NCBI GenBank assembly: GCA_937864895.1
Contig: CALMDF010000467.1
Coordinates: 1 to 5,313 of the forward strand
Origin: an uncultured Holophagales bacterium
GTDB taxonomy: Bacteria > Acidobacteriota > Thermoanaerobaculia > UBA5066
Length of the DNA: 5,313 nt
Direction of reading: 5' to 3'
In this document: in pieces, positions 1-5,313 of the stretch
How the letters are laid out: every line of letters begins with the position of its first letter
How positions within the stretch are numbered: position 1 is the first letter of the stretch
Made by a program: the position numbers and the translations under genes
The notes under the pieces: generated by a model
The model's database searches: none
Seen by the model: only the letters and a program-made list of their open reading frames with translations
Told to the model about the DNA's origin: nothing

Positions 1-1533
1 AGCCTGCGCGGATCTCGTCGCGGCGGGCCTTGCGGAATGGGCGGGGGCCGCGCCGTCACGCGCGAGGTCGCCCCGAACGTCGCCCCCGAGTCGACGCGCC
101 TCGGGCTGATGCTCCCCTCGACGCCCCTCCACCACCTCCTCCTCGAGGCCGTGGACGCGCCGCTCGTCGCCACGAGCGGCAACCTCTCCGACGAGCCGAT
201 CGCGATCGACGAGCGAGAGGCCGTCGCCCGCCTAGCCGGCATCGCGGAGCTCTTCCTCGTCCACGACCGCCCGGTCGAGAGGCACGCCGACGACAGCGTC
301 GGCTGGCTCCACGGCGAGGAGCTGCAGCTCCTCCGGAGGGCGCGCGGCTTCGCGCCCCTGCCCGTCCCGGTCGCCGTGAGGCTCCCGCCGCTTCTCGCCG
401 TCGGGGCGCACCTGAAGAACGTCGTCGGCCTCGGGCGCGGGAGCGAGGTCGTCCTCTCGCAGCACGTCGGCGACCTCGAGACACCCGAGGCGCTCGCCGC
501 GTTCGAGCGCGTCGTCGCCGACCTCCTCCGCCTCTGGGAGGCCGAGCCGGTCGCGATCGCGCACGACCTCCACCCCGACTACCTCTCGACGCGCTGGGCG
601 CGACGCGCCGCGGCGGGGGACGAGTCGGAGGGCGCGCTTCCCCCGGCCCTCCTTCGCGCCGCCGGCGAGGGGCGGCTGCGGCTCGTTCCCGTCCAGCACC
701 ACCACGCGCACCTCGCCTCGTGCCTCGCCGAGAACGAGGCCGACGGGCCCGCCCTCGGCGTGACGTGGGACGGCACCGGCTACGGGACCGACGGCACGGT
801 CTGGGGCGGGGAGTTCCTCCTCGGCGACGCCGGGGGCTTCACCCGCGTCGCCCACCTCCGTCCCTTCCGCCTCCCCGGCGGCGACGCCGCCGTGAAGGAG
901 CCCCGCCGTCCGGCGCTCGCGCTTCTCCTCGAGCTCTTCGGCGAGGGCGTCCTCGACCGGAACGACCTCGTTCCCGTCGCGTCGTTCTCCCCGACAGAGC
1001 GCGCGCTCCTCGCGCGAATGCTCGCGACCGGCACGCGAAGCCCGGTGACGACGAGCGCGGGACGCCTCTTCGACGCCGTCGCGGCGCTCCTCGGCCTCCA
1101 CCCGAAGGCCGGCTTCGAGGGGCAGGCCGCGATGGCCCTCGAGGCCCTCGCCCACCCGGCGGAGCGGGGCGCCTACCCCTTTCCGCTCGTTCTCCCGGAG
1201 ACGCCCGGCGCCCCCGCGCTCCTCGACTGGGGCCCGCTCCTCCTCGCCCTCCTCGAGGACGGCGCGCGAGGGGCCGACGCCGCCCTCCGTGCGGCCCGCT
1301 TCCACAACGCCCTCGTAGAGGGCATCGCCGCCGTCGCCCGCCACGCGGGCTCGCCCCGCGTCGCCCTCTCCGGAGGCTGCTTCCAGAACCGGGTCCTCGT
1401 CGAGCGGACCCGCGAGCGGCTCGCCGCCGAGGGCTTCGAGGTCCTCACCCACCGCCTCGTCCCGCCGAACGACGGGGGCATCGCCCTCGGGCAGGTCATG
1501 GTGGCCGCCGCGACGATCGCGGCCGGGGCCTGA
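1..1533 (+). CDS. hypF: HypF, carbamoyltransferase for [NiFe]-hydrogenase maturation (5'-truncated by window edge)
   Basis: HypF is a cytoplasmic enzyme that uses carbamoyl phosphate and ATP to carbamoylate the C-terminal cysteine of HypE, the source of the CN ligands on the hydrogenase iron. The frame is open to base 1, so the Met at 37 is only the first internal Met; residues below count from it. The end of the YrdC-like domain is visible (SGNLSDEPI at 47-55, DRPVERHADDSV at 77-88, RRARG at 100-104). The Kae1-like carbamoyltransferase domain follows: HHHAH at 221-225 (metal site), WDGTGYG at 244-250, GFEGQAAM at 359-366, SGGCFQNR at 445-452 and PPNDGGIALGQ at 476-486. HypF is usually about 750-780 residues, so about 250 are missing: the acylphosphatase domain, zinc fingers and the first half of YrdC. 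The stop is TGA at 1531. The first dozen codons do not show the RPIVLL-like stretch usual just before this point. The family call is secure. Confidence 0.96.
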   Translation, partial: SLRGSRRGGPCGMGGGRAVTREVAPNVAPESTRLGLMLPSTPLHHLLLEAVDAPLVATSGNLSDEPIAIDEREAVARLAGIAELFLVHDRPVERHADDSVGWLHGEELQLLRRARGFAPLPVPVAVRLPPLLAVGAHLKNVVGLGRGSEVVLSQHVGDLETPEALAAFERVVADLLRLWEAEPVAIAHDLHPDYLSTRWARRAAAGDESEGALPPALLRAAGEGRLRLVPVQHHHAHLASCLAENEADGPALGVTWDGTGYGTDGTVWGGEFLLGDAGGFTRVAHLRPFRLPGGDAAVKEPRRPALALLLELFGEGVLDRNDLVPVASFSPTERALLARMLATGTRSPVTTSAGRLFDAVAALLGLHPKAGFEGQAAMALEALAHPAERGAYPFPLVLPETPGAPALLDWGPLLLALLEDGARGADAALRAARFHNALVEGIAAVARHAGSPRVALSGGCFQNRVLVERTRERLAAEGFEVLTHRLVPPNDGGIALGQVMVAAATIAAGA

Positions 1534-1632
1534 CGACCCCGCGCGGCGGGCGGCGGCGAGACTGGCCGTCCGCCCCGGCCCGCACGAAACAATACACGAT
1601 TGCACGCCTGACCCCGAACCTGGGATCCCCGC

Positions 1633-1654
1633 CTCCCGGAACGGGTGTATTTTT
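1633..1654 (+). terminator. Possible intrinsic terminator or leader attenuator between hypF and the 104-codon gene
   Basis: CCCG (1635-1638) and CGGG (1642-1645) can pair around a GAA loop. One more C-G pair (1633/1647) lies beyond a T-T mismatch, and TATTTTT follows at 1648-1654. A GC stem directly followed by a T run is the shape of a rho-independent terminator, here about 100 bases after the hypF stop. The stem is short, so the call is weak. The same T-rich stretch (TATTTT at 1648-1653) also resembles a -10 box, but I see no convincing -35 about 17 bases upstream. The rest of the 1534-1708 spacer shows a small CCCGC/GCGGG hairpin at 1538-1550 without a T tail, and nothing else recognisable. 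Confidence 0.3.
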
Positions 1655-1692
1655 CGCGGTAGTCGGGACTTCGGGCGAATTCGGCGGCGGAG

Positions 1693-1700
1693 AAGGAGGT
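1693..1700 (+). promoter_or_regulatory. Strong ribosome binding site for the 104-codon gene
   Basis: AAGGAGGT is an almost full-length complement of the 16S rRNA 3' end and sits 8 bases before the ATG at 1709. It fixes the start of an otherwise unrecognised gene and is the best evidence that this gene is translated, probably efficiently. No other gene in the window has such a complete site. Confidence 0.8.
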
Positions 1701-1708
1701 CTGGAGCG

Positions 1709-2023
1709 ATGACTCCCGCCGAGGCCGCACACGTTCGCGACGTTCTGACGTTCTTCTATCCCAGCACCGTGGTCCAGCGGGTCACCGACAAGCTGGGCGA
1801 TCTCGGCGCCGAGATGCTGTACGAGGCCGTCAAGGGCTCCAAGCTGATGGACCTCGTCCCCCGCCCCGCCGGCATCAAGCCCGGTCTCGGCTGGCTGGTC
1901 TCCCAGGCGGTCCAGCTCTTCTGGCGGAACGTGGGCAAGCAGCGGATCTACGTGTCCGTGCGCGACGTGGTCGCCGGGCGCTACAGGGCCGCCTTCATCG
2001 TGGCCTGCGCCGAGGCCGCCTAG
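1709..2023 (+). CDS. Hypothetical protein, 104 aa, family not recognised
   Basis: I do not recognise this protein. It is a complete ORF from ATG to TAG behind a near-consensus Shine-Dalgarno. It looks like a small, soluble, mildly basic protein (about 13 Lys/Arg to 9 Asp/Glu). There is no signal peptide, Cys metal motif or clear membrane helix; the hydrophobic runs around residues 59-72 (containing GWLVSQAVQLFW) and 94-101 are short and could be buried helix or strand. The N-terminal half is probably helical, and a strand-like YVSVRDVV segment lies at 81-88. It stands 175 bases after hypF, probably with its own transcription signals. Codon use differs from the neighbours: Leu is 5 CTG to 4 CTC and Val 6 GTG to 7 GTC, where hypF and the kinase prefer CTC and GTC. 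That may mean separate origin or a different expression level. Nothing ties it functionally to the hydrogenase genes. Confidence 0.8.
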   Translation: MTPAEAAHVRDVLTFFYPSTVVQRVTDKLGDLGAEMLYEAVKGSKLMDLVPRPAGIKPGLGWLVSQAVQLFWRNVGKQRIYVSVRDVVAGRYRAAFIVACAEAA

Positions 2024-2054
2024 GACCCAGGCCAGGGGGTCGAGAGCCGCTGGG

Positions 2055-2083
2055 TCAAGCCACGGGGTCTTGATTTTCTATTT
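2055..2083 (+). terminator. Possible weak terminator after the 104-codon gene
   Basis: TCAAG (2055-2059) and CTTGA (2069-2073) form an inverted repeat with a 9-base loop, followed by TTTTCTATTT (2074-2083). The geometry suits a rho-independent terminator for the rightward transcript, but the stem is only 5 pairs with two G-C pairs, so it would be weak. A second small hairpin, GACCC (2024-2028) with GGGTC (2037-2041), starts just after the stop codon and lacks a T tail. The T-rich part here is also the first copy of the 17-base repeat, so the hairpin may be incidental. Confidence 0.25.
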
Positions 2084-2116
2084 CAGGGCCCCGGGGTCAG
2101 GTCTTGATTTTCTATT
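2066..2116. repeat. Two direct copies of a 17-bp AT-rich repeat in the convergent spacer
   Basis: GGTCTTGATTTTCTATT occurs exactly at 2066-2082 and again at 2100-2116, a 34-base period. Each copy is preceded by a GGGGTC block (2064-2069 and 2093-2098), and further GGGTC words lie at 2037-2041 and 2052-2056. The palindrome CCCCGGGG (2089-2096) sits between the copies. The AT-rich core is out of character for this GC-rich DNA. The second copy ends on the base next to the kinase stop codon (2117-2119). From memory, GGGGTCAGGTCTTGA-type words recur in intergenic positions of some bacterial genomes and can accompany REP-type elements mobilised by IS200-like tyrosine transposases (RAYT). No transposase gene is present here, so a REP remnant is an inference. 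Confidence 0.7.
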
Positions 2117-4534
2117 CTAGCTCGGCGGCGCGGTCCGGGCCTGGTACTCCGCGGCCCTTGCCGGCTTGCCCCACGCCGTGTAGAGGTTGACGAACGCCTT
2201 GAGCGTCCACTGCGTCATCCCGCCTTCCTCGCCGCCCGTCTTCACGAGGACGTCGAGCGCGCGGCGCAGCGTGGCCTCGGACTCGTCGAACTTGCCCCGC
2301 TTGCGCAACACGTCTCCCATGCACGCGAGCGCGAGGCCGACGTCGGCGTGCTCGGGCCCGAGTTTCTTGCCCAGGCGCTCCACCGCCTCCCGATAGGTGC
2401 GCTCGGCGGCCTCGTCGTTGCCGGCCTTCATGTAGACGAACGCCGTGTTCGTCAGGGTCCTCGCCACGGGCTCGGAGTCGTCCCCGAGCGCCTTGCGCCG
2501 CGCCGCGAGCACCTCCTCGAGGATGCGCGCGGTGTCGTCCAGGCGTCCGTTTCGCAGGTAGACGCCCCCGAGGTTCTCGCGAATGCTCGCGACCTCGGGG
2601 TGCTCCCCGCCGAGGAGCGCGGTCGACATCTCCAGAGCCTCCACGTAGCTCTTCTCGGCCCCCGCGAAGTCCTCCGTCAGCACCTGCGCGGTGGCGAGGT
2701 CGTTGAGGGCGCTCGCGATTTCCGGGTGCGCCCCCGGGTACTGCGCCCGAAGGAGGACGAGGCGCTCCCGCGCATTCGCCTCCGCCGTCTTTCCGTCCCT
2801 CTCCTCGGTCGCGATGGCCCCCAGGTTCCGGAGCGCGTCCGTCTCGACCTTCGCGGGCTCGAGGCCCCGGCTCGCCTCTCCCTTCGCGCCGCCGTACGCC
2901 CGCGCGATCTCCAGCATCTCCTCGGCGAGCGCCCGGGCTTCCGGGAGCCTCCCCTTTCGCCGGAGGGCGGTCGAGAGGTCGCCGAGAGCGGCTGCCGCTT
3001 CGAGGCTCTTCGCTCCGTGGACCTCGCGCGTGATCTCGACGGCCTGGCGCCCGTTCGCCTCGGACTCGTCGAACTTCCGCCACGCCTCGTAGAGGCCGGA
3101 AAGGGCGCCGTACGAGGCCGCGGCTTCGGCGCTCCGCGGGCCGGCGGCCGCCACGCGCAGGCCGAGCGACGCCTCGAGCGCCTTCTCGGACTCGGGGAAC
3201 TCGGCGAGGTTCGAGAGCGTGGTGCCGATCGTCTGGAGCACCTCGGCCTGGACGAGGGGCTGGGCCCGGAACGCCGTCTCCGCCTTCGTGCGCGCCTGCC
3301 TGAGCGCGTCGAGCAGCGTGACGCCCCTCGAGCCCTTTCCCCACGGGTCGGCCGCGCCCAGCGCATCCTGGAGGAAGGCGTTGATCGCGCTCGTCTTTGC
3401 CGCCTCGACCGTGGCGCGATCGCGCTCCATCCTCACGCGCCCGGCCTGCACGACCATCGTCGTGGCCAGGGCCGCGAGGAGCACGGCGATCGCGCCCACC
3501 GCGGCGAAGGCGCCCCTGTGCCGCGTCGCGAGCTTCCGGAGCTGGTAGAACGTGCTCGGCGGGTGCGCGAGAATCGGCCGCCGCTCGAGCCACCGCTCCA
3601 CGTCCTCCGCCAGCGCCGCCGCGGTCTGGTACCGCTGGTCCGGCTCCTTCTCGAGCGCCTTCGCGACGATCGTCTGGAGGTCGGCGTCGACGGCCGTGCC
3701 CCTGGCGACGTCCCGGAGGGGCCGGGGCGGGGCCTCGCAGATCGTCTGGATGGCCTGCACGAGGGAGCCCGTCTGCGTGTCGTAGGGCTTCCGTCCGGTC
3801 AGCAGCTCGTAGGGGACGACGCCGAGCGAGTAGACGTCCGACCGGAAGTCGATGTCGCGGCTGTCGCCCCGCGTCTGCTCCGGGCTCATGTACGGCAGCG
3901 TTCCCCAGATCTTCCCGAGCTCCGTCATCACCGTCCCGACGGCGACGTCCGTGTCGGTGATGCGCGCGAGGCCGAAGTCGAGGACCTTCACGTCGCCCGC
4001 CTCCGACACGACGATGTTCGACGGCTTCAGGTCCCGGTGGATGACCCCGCGCTGGTGGGCGTGGCTCACCGCCCGGCAGACGGTCTCGAAGAGCCGCATC
4101 CGCTCCCGGAGCGCCTCGATCCCGGGCCGCTCGCCGCCGAGGCGCTCCCGCGCGTACTCGCTGAGCGTCCGCCCCGAGACGAGCTCCATCGTGAAGAAGT
4201 GCTGCCCGTCCTCCGTCCGGCCCGCCTCGTAGATCGCCGCGATGTTCGGGTGGACGAGGCGCGCGAGCGTCTCGGCCTCCCGGCGGAACATTCGGAGGTA
4301 GGTCTCGTCGACGAACTGGCCGCCCCGGACGACTTTCAGGGCGACGCGCCGGCGCGGGCTCCGCTGGTCGGCCTCGTAGACGAGCCCCATCCCGCCCTCG
4401 CCCGGCTTTCCGAGAATCGGAAAACCGCCGATCTCGCGGGGGAGCTTCTCCGGTGCGACGGGCCGGGGTCCGCCGTCGCCGTCGAGGGTCAGGGCTTCGC
4501 TGTACGAGCCTTCACTCTGGTCTTCCTCGGTCAC
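2117..4534 (-). CDS. Transmembrane Ser/Thr protein kinase with C-terminal TPR domain
   Basis: This is a Hanks-type kinase, 805 residues from GTG at 4534 to TAG at 2117. It has a glycine loop GEGGMG (45-50), Lys in VALK (K67), probable helix-C Glu (E86), catalytic HRDLKPSN (166-173), DFG (186-188), MSPEQ (216-220) and SDVYSLG (232-238). All catalytic residues are present, so it should be active, and the HRD motif suggests activation-loop control. One hydrophobic helix at about 342-364 places the kinase in the cytoplasm and residues 370-805 probably outside. The C-terminal part is a tetratricopeptide array of the 42-residue, kinesin-light-chain-like type: equivalent positions fall at about 465, 507 and 549, then after a 10-residue insertion at 601, 643, 685 and 727. 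TPRs bind partner proteins. The start is 13 bases after the hypA stop with no clear Shine-Dalgarno, so co-transcription or translational coupling is plausible. Substrates are unknown. Confidence 0.95.
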   Translation of the reverse strand: MTEEDQSEGSYSEALTLDGDGGPRPVAPEKLPREIGGFPILGKPGEGGMGLVYEADQRSPRRRVALKVVRGGQFVDETYLRMFRREAETLARLVHPNIAAIYEAGRTEDGQHFFTMELVSGRTLSEYARERLGGERPGIEALRERMRLFETVCRAVSHAHQRGVIHRDLKPSNIVVSEAGDVKVLDFGLARITDTDVAVGTVMTELGKIWGTLPYMSPEQTRGDSRDIDFRSDVYSLGVVPYELLTGRKPYDTQTGSLVQAIQTICEAPPRPLRDVARGTAVDADLQTIVAKALEKEPDQRYQTAAALAEDVERWLERRPILAHPPSTFYQLRKLATRHRGAFAAVGAIAVLLAALATTMVVQAGRVRMERDRATVEAAKTSAINAFLQDALGAADPWGKGSRGVTLLDALRQARTKAETAFRAQPLVQAEVLQTIGTTLSNLAEFPESEKALEASLGLRVAAAGPRSAEAAASYGALSGLYEAWRKFDESEANGRQAVEITREVHGAKSLEAAAALGDLSTALRRKGRLPEARALAEEMLEIARAYGGAKGEASRGLEPAKVETDALRNLGAIATEERDGKTAEANARERLVLLRAQYPGAHPEIASALNDLATAQVLTEDFAGAEKSYVEALEMSTALLGGEHPEVASIRENLGGVYLRNGRLDDTARILEEVLAARRKALGDDSEPVARTLTNTAFVYMKAGNDEAAERTYREAVERLGKKLGPEHADVGLALACMGDVLRKRGKFDESEATLRRALDVLVKTGGEEGGMTQWTLKAFVNLYTAWGKPARAAEYQARTAPPS

Positions 4535-4547
4535 GATGGGGCCGAGC

Positions 4548-4919
4548 CTAACCCGGAGGGCCTTCCGGGGCGTTTTCCTCGAACGTCACGTTCAGGATGT
4601 CGAGGTCGTCGCCCCCCTCGATCCCGAGCGGCCCCTGGCAGCGCGGGCAGAGGCGGAGCCAGCTCCCCGCGGCGCGCTCGGGGACGACGCCGCAGGCGGC
4701 GCAGGTCTGCCGGGCGGGGCGGAAGTCGACGTCGAGGCGCGAGCCCGCGTCGGGCGTCCCCGCCGTCACCGCCTCCCACGCGAAGGCGAGGAGATCGGGC
4801 TCGACGGCGGCCAGCTCGCCGACGGCGAGCCGCACGACCTCGATCCGGTGGGGTCCGTGGGCGTCTACCGCCTTGCGCGCCGTCCGGTAGATCTCGGAGA
4901 CGAGGGAGAGCTCGTGCAT
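4548..4919 (-). CDS. hypA: HypA, nickel-insertion metallochaperone for [NiFe]-hydrogenase
   Basis: HypA is a small cytoplasmic protein that, with the GTPase HypB, delivers Ni2+ to the hydrogenase large-subunit precursor after the Fe(CN)2CO group is in place. The 123-residue product begins MHEL; the invariant His2 with the N-terminus binds nickel. The zinc site is two CxxC pairs, C73/C76 (CAAC) and C91/C94 (CPRC). Other family features are the VRLAVGELAAVEPDLLAFAW run (29-48) and the C-terminal DLDILNVTFEE (105-115). Length is slightly above the usual 113-118, from a short Gly/Pro tail. The ATG is fixed by His2 and by a GAGGAAA site 6 bases upstream. It lies 16 bases downstream of the hydrogenase subunit and clearly belongs to that operon. 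HypB, its usual partner, is not in the window. The paralogue HybF is a less likely name. Confidence 0.96.
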   Translation of the reverse strand: MHELSLVSEIYRTARKAVDAHGPHRIEVVRLAVGELAAVEPDLLAFAWEAVTAGTPDAGSRLDVDFRPARQTCAACGVVPERAAGSWLRLCPRCQGPLGIEGGDDLDILNVTFEENAPEGPPG

Positions 4920-4925
4920 CAGGAC

Positions 4926-4932
4926 TTTCCTC
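4926..4932 (-). promoter_or_regulatory. Ribosome binding site of hypA
   Basis: On the minus strand GAGGAAA lies 6 bases before the hypA ATG, just inside the 16-base gap after the stop codon of the hydrogenase subunit. This supports the chosen hypA start and operon-style translation of the two genes. Confidence 0.6.
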
Positions 4933-4935
4933 GCT

Positions 4936-5313
4936 TCAGCGCGGGGGGACGCGGCCCTCGTCCTCGAGCTTGCCGAGAAGGCGGAGGAGGCCGTCGAGGA
5001 TGGTGAGCGGGTGGGGCGGGCAGCCGGGGACGAAGAGGTCGACGGGGACGACGGAGGCCGCGCCTCCGAGCTGCTCGGGCCGGTCGTAGTAGGGCCCCCC
5101 CGAGATCGCGCAGGCGCCGACGGCGATGACGATCTTCGGCGGCGGGACGGCGGCCCACGTCTTCCGGAGCGCGAGCTCCATGTTCCTCGTGACGGGGCCG
5201 GTGACGAGGAGCCCGTCCGCGTGCCGGGGCGAGGCGACGACCTGGATGCCGAAGCGGCCGAGGTCCCAGCCGATCGTCGAGAGGACGTTCACGTCGGCCT
5301 CGCAGGCGTTGCA
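4936..5313 (-). CDS. [NiFe]-hydrogenase small subunit, group 4 / NuoB-like (HyfI/HycG/EchC/MbhJ family), 5'-truncated
   Basis: This subunit carries the [4Fe-4S] cluster nearest the [NiFe] site (N2 in complex I) and passes electrons between it and other iron-sulfur subunits, in a membrane-associated complex on the cytoplasmic side. The frame is open to the window edge, and the visible 125 residues start at the cluster motif CNACEAD. Counting from that Cys, likely ligands are C1, C4, C68 (VGACAISGG) and C98 (VPGCPPHP). The stretch SPRHADGLLVTGPVTRN (28-44) is typical of the family. The CxxC pair fits hydrogenase-type subunits better than NuoB, which has adjacent Cys. The short tail after PGCPP suggests a compact EchC/MbhJ-like form rather than long HycG. 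The usual CNGC is CNAC here. Only the N-terminal few dozen residues should be missing. The GTG at 5292 lies downstream of the cluster motif and is not the start. The group 4 call is probable; the exact subgroup cannot be told from this fragment. Confidence 0.9.
   Translation of the reverse strand, partial: CNACEADVNVLSTIGWDLGRFGIQVVASPRHADGLLVTGPVTRNMELALRKTWAAVPPPKIVIAVGACAISGGPYYDRPEQLGGAASVVPVDLFVPGCPPHPLTILDGLLRLLGKLEDEGRVPPR

Noticed and set aside
1..36. Possible frameshift in hypF at the window start
   Set aside because: None of the three forward frames gives the expected RPIVLL-like stretch, but this part of HypF varies and the segment is too short at the edge to decide.
232..1605. 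457-codon leftward ORF antisense to hypF
   Set aside because: It has a low-complexity Glu/Arg/Gly composition and no motif. It is a shadow of hypF.
1600..1628. Sigma-70-like promoter with -35 TTGCAC at 1600-1605
   Set aside because: The -10 position 17 bases downstream reads GGATCC, which bears no resemblance to TATAAT.
30..1712. 560-codon rightward ORF overlapping hypF in another frame
   Set aside because: The product is almost entirely Arg, Pro, Ala and Gly with no recognisable motif, while the hypF frame carries all conserved HypF motifs.
2066..2116. Possible CRISPR array
   Set aside because: There are only two 17-bp copies separated by 17 bases, with no further repeats and no cas genes. 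The geometry is wrong for CRISPR.
2112..3593. 493-codon leftward ORF in another frame within the kinase gene
   Set aside because: It is Arg/Gly-rich, while the kinase frame shows regular TPR periodicity through the same bases, so there is no sign of a frameshift.
2348..5089. Long rightward ORF (913 codons) antisense to the kinase and hypA
   Set aside because: It runs opposite three well-supported genes and has an Arg/Leu/Asp-rich composition with no domain. It is a typical shadow frame of high-GC DNA with few chance stops.

Overview
The window is very GC-rich, strongly coding DNA (roughly 70% G+C by eye, with a marked preference for C-ending codons). It holds part of a [NiFe]-hydrogenase and hydrogenase-maturation neighbourhood plus a large eukaryotic-type Ser/Thr kinase. 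The mix of high GC, a transmembrane kinase with a tetratricopeptide sensor of the kind abundant in Acidobacteriota and Planctomycetota, and a compact group-4-type hydrogenase subunit fits an acidobacterium-like or related environmental bacterium. That placement is inference; no rRNA or other taxonomic marker is present.

Layout. Two genes read rightward: the C-terminal two thirds of hypF (1-1533, 5' end outside the window), then, after a 175-base spacer, an unrecognised 104-codon gene with a near-perfect Shine-Dalgarno (1709-2023). Three genes read leftward from the right edge: a [NiFe]-hydrogenase/NuoB-type small subunit (5313-4936, 5' end outside the window), hypA (4919-4548), and a transmembrane Ser/Thr protein kinase with a TPR domain (4534-2117). 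The two blocks converge on a 93-base spacer (2024-2116) that carries two exact copies of a 17-base AT-rich repeat, the second abutting the kinase stop codon.

How the genes fit together. HypF makes the cyanide ligands of the [NiFe] centre from carbamoyl phosphate, and HypA delivers nickel. The small subunit carries the [4Fe-4S] cluster that passes electrons to or from the active site. The three are therefore a coherent hydrogenase structural and assembly set, split over two convergent units. The kinase lies 13 bases after hypA in the same direction and may be co-transcribed, which would couple hydrogenase expression to a membrane signalling kinase; this is a hypothesis from spacing only. The 104-residue protein has no recognised family, and its codon choice (CTG and GTG frequent) differs from that of its CTC/GTC-rich neighbours.

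I saw no tRNA, rRNA, CRISPR array or intact mobile element. No clearly new multi-gene system is evident. The items most worth a second look are the repeat-bearing convergent spacer, the orphan small protein, and the kinase at the end of the hydrogenase/hypA run.
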